In this document: piece by piece, positions 61,203 through 64,000 of the stretch | How the letters are laid out: every line of letters begins with the position of its first letter | Position numbering within the stretch: position 1 is the stretch's first letter | DNA from: Cyclobacteriaceae bacterium | Lineage (GTDB): Bacteria; Bacteroidota; Bacteroidia; Cytophagales; Cyclobacteriaceae | Assembly (NCBI GenBank): GCA_028284125.1 | Contig: JANQSI010000010.1 | Span: 1-64,000, forward strand | Length of the DNA: 64,000 bases | Direction: 5' to 3' | The notes under the pieces: generated by a model | The model's input: only the letters and a program-made list of their open reading frames with translations | Database searches by the model: none | What the model was told of the DNA's origin: nothing | Program-made: the position numbers and the translations under genes

Positions 61203-61286
61203 GACCCTTCGCTGCGCTCAGGGTGACAGCTTTCAGAATGAGCTATGTCATCCTGAAATCAATCATGTCATCCTGAGTAGCGAAGG
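61203..61286. repeat. REP-like inverted-repeat element
   Basis: The left arm cccttcgctgcgctcagggt (then gaca) faces the right arm tgtcatcctgagtagcgaag, with a nested pair tttcagaatga/tcatcctgaaa inside. It lies between the ABC permease gene and the HMA-DUF4396 gene. The left arm is related to the element at 11754, so it is probably one copy of a dispersed genome repeat. Confidence 0.7.
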
Positions 61287-61293
61287 ATCAGAT

Positions 61294-63930
61294 CTATTCG
61301 TAACGCAACGCTTCCACTGGATTCATTTTGGCGGTCTTGATGGTTTGAGCACAAACGGTGATGAAAGAAATTAAGACAGTCAGCAAAATGGTGATTGGAA
61401 AAATCGCAAATTGGACTTCAGTGTGATAGGCGAAGTTCTCAAGCCATTTATTTCCAAAGTACCATACTAGTGGAATTGCAATGAAGTTTCCAATGATAAC
61501 AAGCAAAACAAATTCTTTCGAAAAAATAAACACGATGTTACTCACACTTGCTCCAAGTGTTTTCCTGATACCTACTTCTTTGGTTTTACTTAGTGCGACG
61601 AACGAAATAAGGCCCAAAAGTCCAATGCCGGAAATGATCAAGATGATGAAGGCAAAAAGAGTCAGGACTCGAGCCAACCGGTCTTCTTCTCGATACTGTC
61701 TGTCAAAATCATCATCCAGAAAGAAGTAATCAAACGGAACATCGGAGTAGATATTTTTCCAGGCTTTTTCTGCTTCCTTCATTAGAGAATAAGTATCACC
61801 GGTTGTGAATCGAATAGCATAATATCGCCCAAACTGTTCGCTGCTATAATCCATCGCTTTTGGCCAGATTTCATCTTGCAATCCCAGCCCGTGATAATCT
61901 TGAACTACGCCAATAATGGTACCTGCTGGTCTTTGAGAAGGAGATACGATTTTCTTTCCAATAGCGTCTTCAGGACTTTTCCAGCCCATGGCTTTCACAC
62001 AAGTTTCATTGATGACCAATCCGTCTTGCAATTCAGAAGTTCTTTCTTTTTCAAAATTTCTGCCAGCCAATAGCTTTAGCCCTAGTGTTTGAATATAGGT
62101 CTCATCAATGGCCATATATTCTGTATCAACATGATCTTCTGAAAACTCACCAGCGTACGCCCACTGACCTTGCCATCCGGGTCTTCCGGGCAATGCGTTG
62201 GTAAAGCTGACACTTTGAACATTCGTCAATCGTTCCAGCTCTGTTTTGTAAGTCTGTCCCAATGTCTTTCCGGTCCCATTGATTGCATCCACCACTAAAA
62301 TTTGCTCTTTGTCAAAACCTAAGTCTTGTTCGCGCATGAAATTGATCTGCGACAGGACCAGGAATGTTGCAAGTAAAAGTCCAGCGGAAATAAAGAATTG
62401 AAAAACGATCAATGCTTTTCTTAACCCTAAGCCCTTTGGACTTGAATTAAGATTTCCTTTGATGGCTTCTAAAGGTTTAAAACCTGAAATAACCAAGGCA
62501 GGATAATAGCCAGCCAGGAAGGCGATCAGCACAACCAAGACCAAAATGCTAATTACAAATGTAGGATTGAGGAAATAGGTAATTAAATATTCTCTCCCAA
62601 TGAGTTCATTGAAGAAGGGGAGTAGTAAATACATCATCACAATGGCAATGATGAATGCAATTGTGGTTAGAAGGTAGGATTCCATCAAGAACTGCGAGAT
62701 GAGCGATAGTCTTGATGAGCCGTTGACTTTTTTGATTCCTACTTCTTTTGCTCTAAAGGCAGATCGTGCAGTACTTAGGTTGATGTAGTTGATGCATGCA
62801 AGAATGATGGCAAAAATCGCAATCAATGAGACGGTTTTGACCTGGTCATCTGATCCTGAAGGACCAAAGCTGTTGTAGACACCTGATCTTAAGTAGATGT
62901 CTTCAAGCGGAATCATATCCACTTCCATCGTAACTCCCATTCTTTCCAACCAATCGCCAACATTTTCTTCATAGAGGGTGGCCGCTTTTGCTTGAACGTT
63001 AGCTACATCAACATCTTCTTTTAGTAGTACATAGTTGCGCACATTGAAATTTCCCCAACCTTCAGTATAGCTGAACCAGTCTGTCAGTTTTTCATACGTT
63101 GAGAAAGAGAACAACATATCGAATTGAATGTGAGAGTTACGGGGTAGCTCCTTGATTACCCCAGTAATCTTAAAATTGATGGAATCACGAAAAGTCATCG
63201 TTTTTCCAATCACATTCTCATCATCAAAATAGACTTGCTTAATTGATTCTGTAATTACAACAGAGTAGGGGTCTTCCAACGCTGTTCGAGGGTCTCCTTG
63301 TGAAAGGTCAAAGGAAAAAATATTGAAAAAATCGGCTCCCACATAATGGATTTTGTGATCATACCTTTTCCCGTCGTGATTGAGCTTTAGGCTCTTTGAA
63401 GCGGTTCGTGAATAAATGACCGACTCAACCTCAGGGAACTCCGTTTTCATTATATGAGCAATGGGCCAGGCGTTGGTTTCCATTCGAGCATTTTCGGATC
63501 TATCCGAAGTTGTCACTACTTTAAAGATTCGGTTTCCCTTCTCATGAAAATTGTCAAAAGAGAGTTCATTGGAAACATATAAAATGATCAAGCCACCAAT
63601 GGTTAAACCAATTGCAAGTCCAGTCAAGTTGATCGCAGTATGCGTTTTGTGCTTAACTAATGCCCTGAAGGCTATTTTTAAGTTGTTGAGGGTCATGGTA
63701 ATAAAATTTAGTCTTAACATCCATTTTGAGTTTCTTAGTAGGTTAGGTCGAATGAGTTTTAGCGTGTCAAGAATGAATCGCCACTTAGCTCTTTTAGGGG
63801 AAGTACCATTTTCGAGATTATCTTGAAATACCTCTTCCATATCACCCTGGATTTCTTCGAGGTAGTCCGCTTTGAGTATGAATTGAAGAAATCTAACGGG
63901 CCATTTAGGTGGTGTTATTTGGCTTTCCAT
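61294..63930 (-). CDS. FtsX/MacB-type ABC permease with N-terminal prefix domain
   Basis: An 878-residue permease. The first 85 residues are a soluble permease-prefix domain (PPKWPVRFLQFILKADYLEEIQGDMEEVF), then a helix, a MacB_PCD periplasmic domain, an FtsX block (STARSAFRAKEVGIKKVNGSSRLSLISQFLMESY), a second periplasmic domain and the last FtsX block with KTKEVGIRKTLGASVSNI and the ending NPVEALRYE. Such prefix permeases in Bacteroidota are usually preceded by a PadR-type regulator. No ATPase is adjacent. It is a paralogue of the gene at 15686. Confidence 0.92.
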   Translation of the reverse strand: MESQITPPKWPVRFLQFILKADYLEEIQGDMEEVFQDNLENGTSPKRAKWRFILDTLKLIRPNLLRNSKWMLRLNFITMTLNNLKIAFRALVKHKTHTAINLTGLAIGLTIGGLIILYVSNELSFDNFHEKGNRIFKVVTTSDRSENARMETNAWPIAHIMKTEFPEVESVIYSRTASKSLKLNHDGKRYDHKIHYVGADFFNIFSFDLSQGDPRTALEDPYSVVITESIKQVYFDDENVIGKTMTFRDSINFKITGVIKELPRNSHIQFDMLFSFSTYEKLTDWFSYTEGWGNFNVRNYVLLKEDVDVANVQAKAATLYEENVGDWLERMGVTMEVDMIPLEDIYLRSGVYNSFGPSGSDDQVKTVSLIAIFAIILACINYINLSTARSAFRAKEVGIKKVNGSSRLSLISQFLMESYLLTTIAFIIAIVMMYLLLPFFNELIGREYLITYFLNPTFVISILVLVVLIAFLAGYYPALVISGFKPLEAIKGNLNSSPKGLGLRKALIVFQFFISAGLLLATFLVLSQINFMREQDLGFDKEQILVVDAINGTGKTLGQTYKTELERLTNVQSVSFTNALPGRPGWQGQWAYAGEFSEDHVDTEYMAIDETYIQTLGLKLLAGRNFEKERTSELQDGLVINETCVKAMGWKSPEDAIGKKIVSPSQRPAGTIIGVVQDYHGLGLQDEIWPKAMDYSSEQFGRYYAIRFTTGDTYSLMKEAEKAWKNIYSDVPFDYFFLDDDFDRQYREEDRLARVLTLFAFIILIISGIGLLGLISFVALSKTKEVGIRKTLGASVSNIVFIFSKEFVLLVIIGNFIAIPLVWYFGNKWLENFAYHTEVQFAIFPITILLTVLISFITVCAQTIKTAKMNPVEALRYE

Positions 63931-64000
63931 CAGATCGTTTTTATATCAACCGGATTGAGTTGAATATTTGACCAAAAACCTTCCCTGATTTCTTTGATCT
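63930..64000 (-). CDS. Possible 3' end of an upstream gene (partial)
   Basis: On the - strand one frame is open from the window edge for 22 codons (WSNIQLNPVDIKTI at its end) and stops with TGA at 63930-63932, sharing one base with the permease ATG. Such overlaps are common where a PadR-type regulator precedes a prefix permease. The fragment is too short to identify. Confidence 0.3.
   Translation of the reverse strand, partial: IKEIREGFWSNIQLNPVDIKTI

Noticed and set aside
1-64000. CRISPR arrays, tRNA or rRNA genes, insertion sequences, prophage
   Set aside because: No regularly spaced repeats, cloverleaf-like segments, transposase or phage proteins were seen in any gap or frame.

Overview
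The window looks like chromosomal DNA from a marine or soil Bacteroidota, most likely a Cytophagales member. The evidence is a type IX secretion (T9SS) C-terminal sorting domain on a giant surface protein, a SusC/SusD pair with a Mx1-type lipoprotein peptidase and a DUF4302 lipoprotein, several large FtsX/MacB-type permeases without their own ATPase, a HYC_CC_PP-type small protein, a histone-H1-like micro-protein, and -7 promoter elements of the Bacteroidota TAnnTTTG type. Gene density is high, there is no gene-free stretch over 300 bases, and I see no tRNA, rRNA, CRISPR array, insertion sequence or phage gene.

Layout. 2-11680: the 3' part of a giant secreted repeat protein whose start lies left of the window, ending at a strong terminator and a REP-like element. 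11836-20834: leuS, an outer-membrane-like protein, an FtsX-type permease, bcp and an RND/MMPL exporter with no ordinary start codon. 20880-26184: thyA, the L-serine dehydratase beta subunit, a TolC/HlyD efflux pair and an FkbM methyltransferase. 26416-34047: a lipoprotein, then a tightly overlapped SusC-SusD-zinc peptidase-DUF4302 uptake operon. 34044-43103: mostly housekeeping genes (maf, DUF1015, accC, an alpha-oxoamine synthase of the sphingolipid/sulfonolipid type, a 58-residue H1-like protein, dapA, DUF6913-like, ligA). 43195-54974: cca, a TPR protein, two SDR proteins and a seven-helix membrane protein, a membrane-bound XRE regulator, a penicillin-acylase-type amidase, an S51-type peptidase, GNAT, DinB and serine-hydrolase proteins. 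55011-63930: a PIF1-like helicase with a C-terminal HTH, a probable copper/heavy-metal uptake and handling cluster (secreted HMA protein, TonB receptor with a Cys-Cys plug, HYC_CC_PP protein, HMA-DUF4396 fusion) and a second FtsX-type permease.

How genes fit together. SusC/SusD with two partner lipoproteins should bind, cut and import a peptide- or glycan-like substrate across the outer membrane. TolC plus HlyD form two parts of a tripartite pump whose inner-membrane component is not adjacent. The metal cluster plausibly moves copper through the TonB receptor to periplasmic and membrane HMA domains.

The best leads for something undescribed are the giant adhesin with an EF-hand-like loop in every repeat, the metal cluster with its alternating purine-pyrimidine inverted repeat, the Fur-like palindrome overlapping a stop-interrupted micro-ORF upstream of cca, the exporter without a normal start codon, and the competing hairpins before the FkbM gene.
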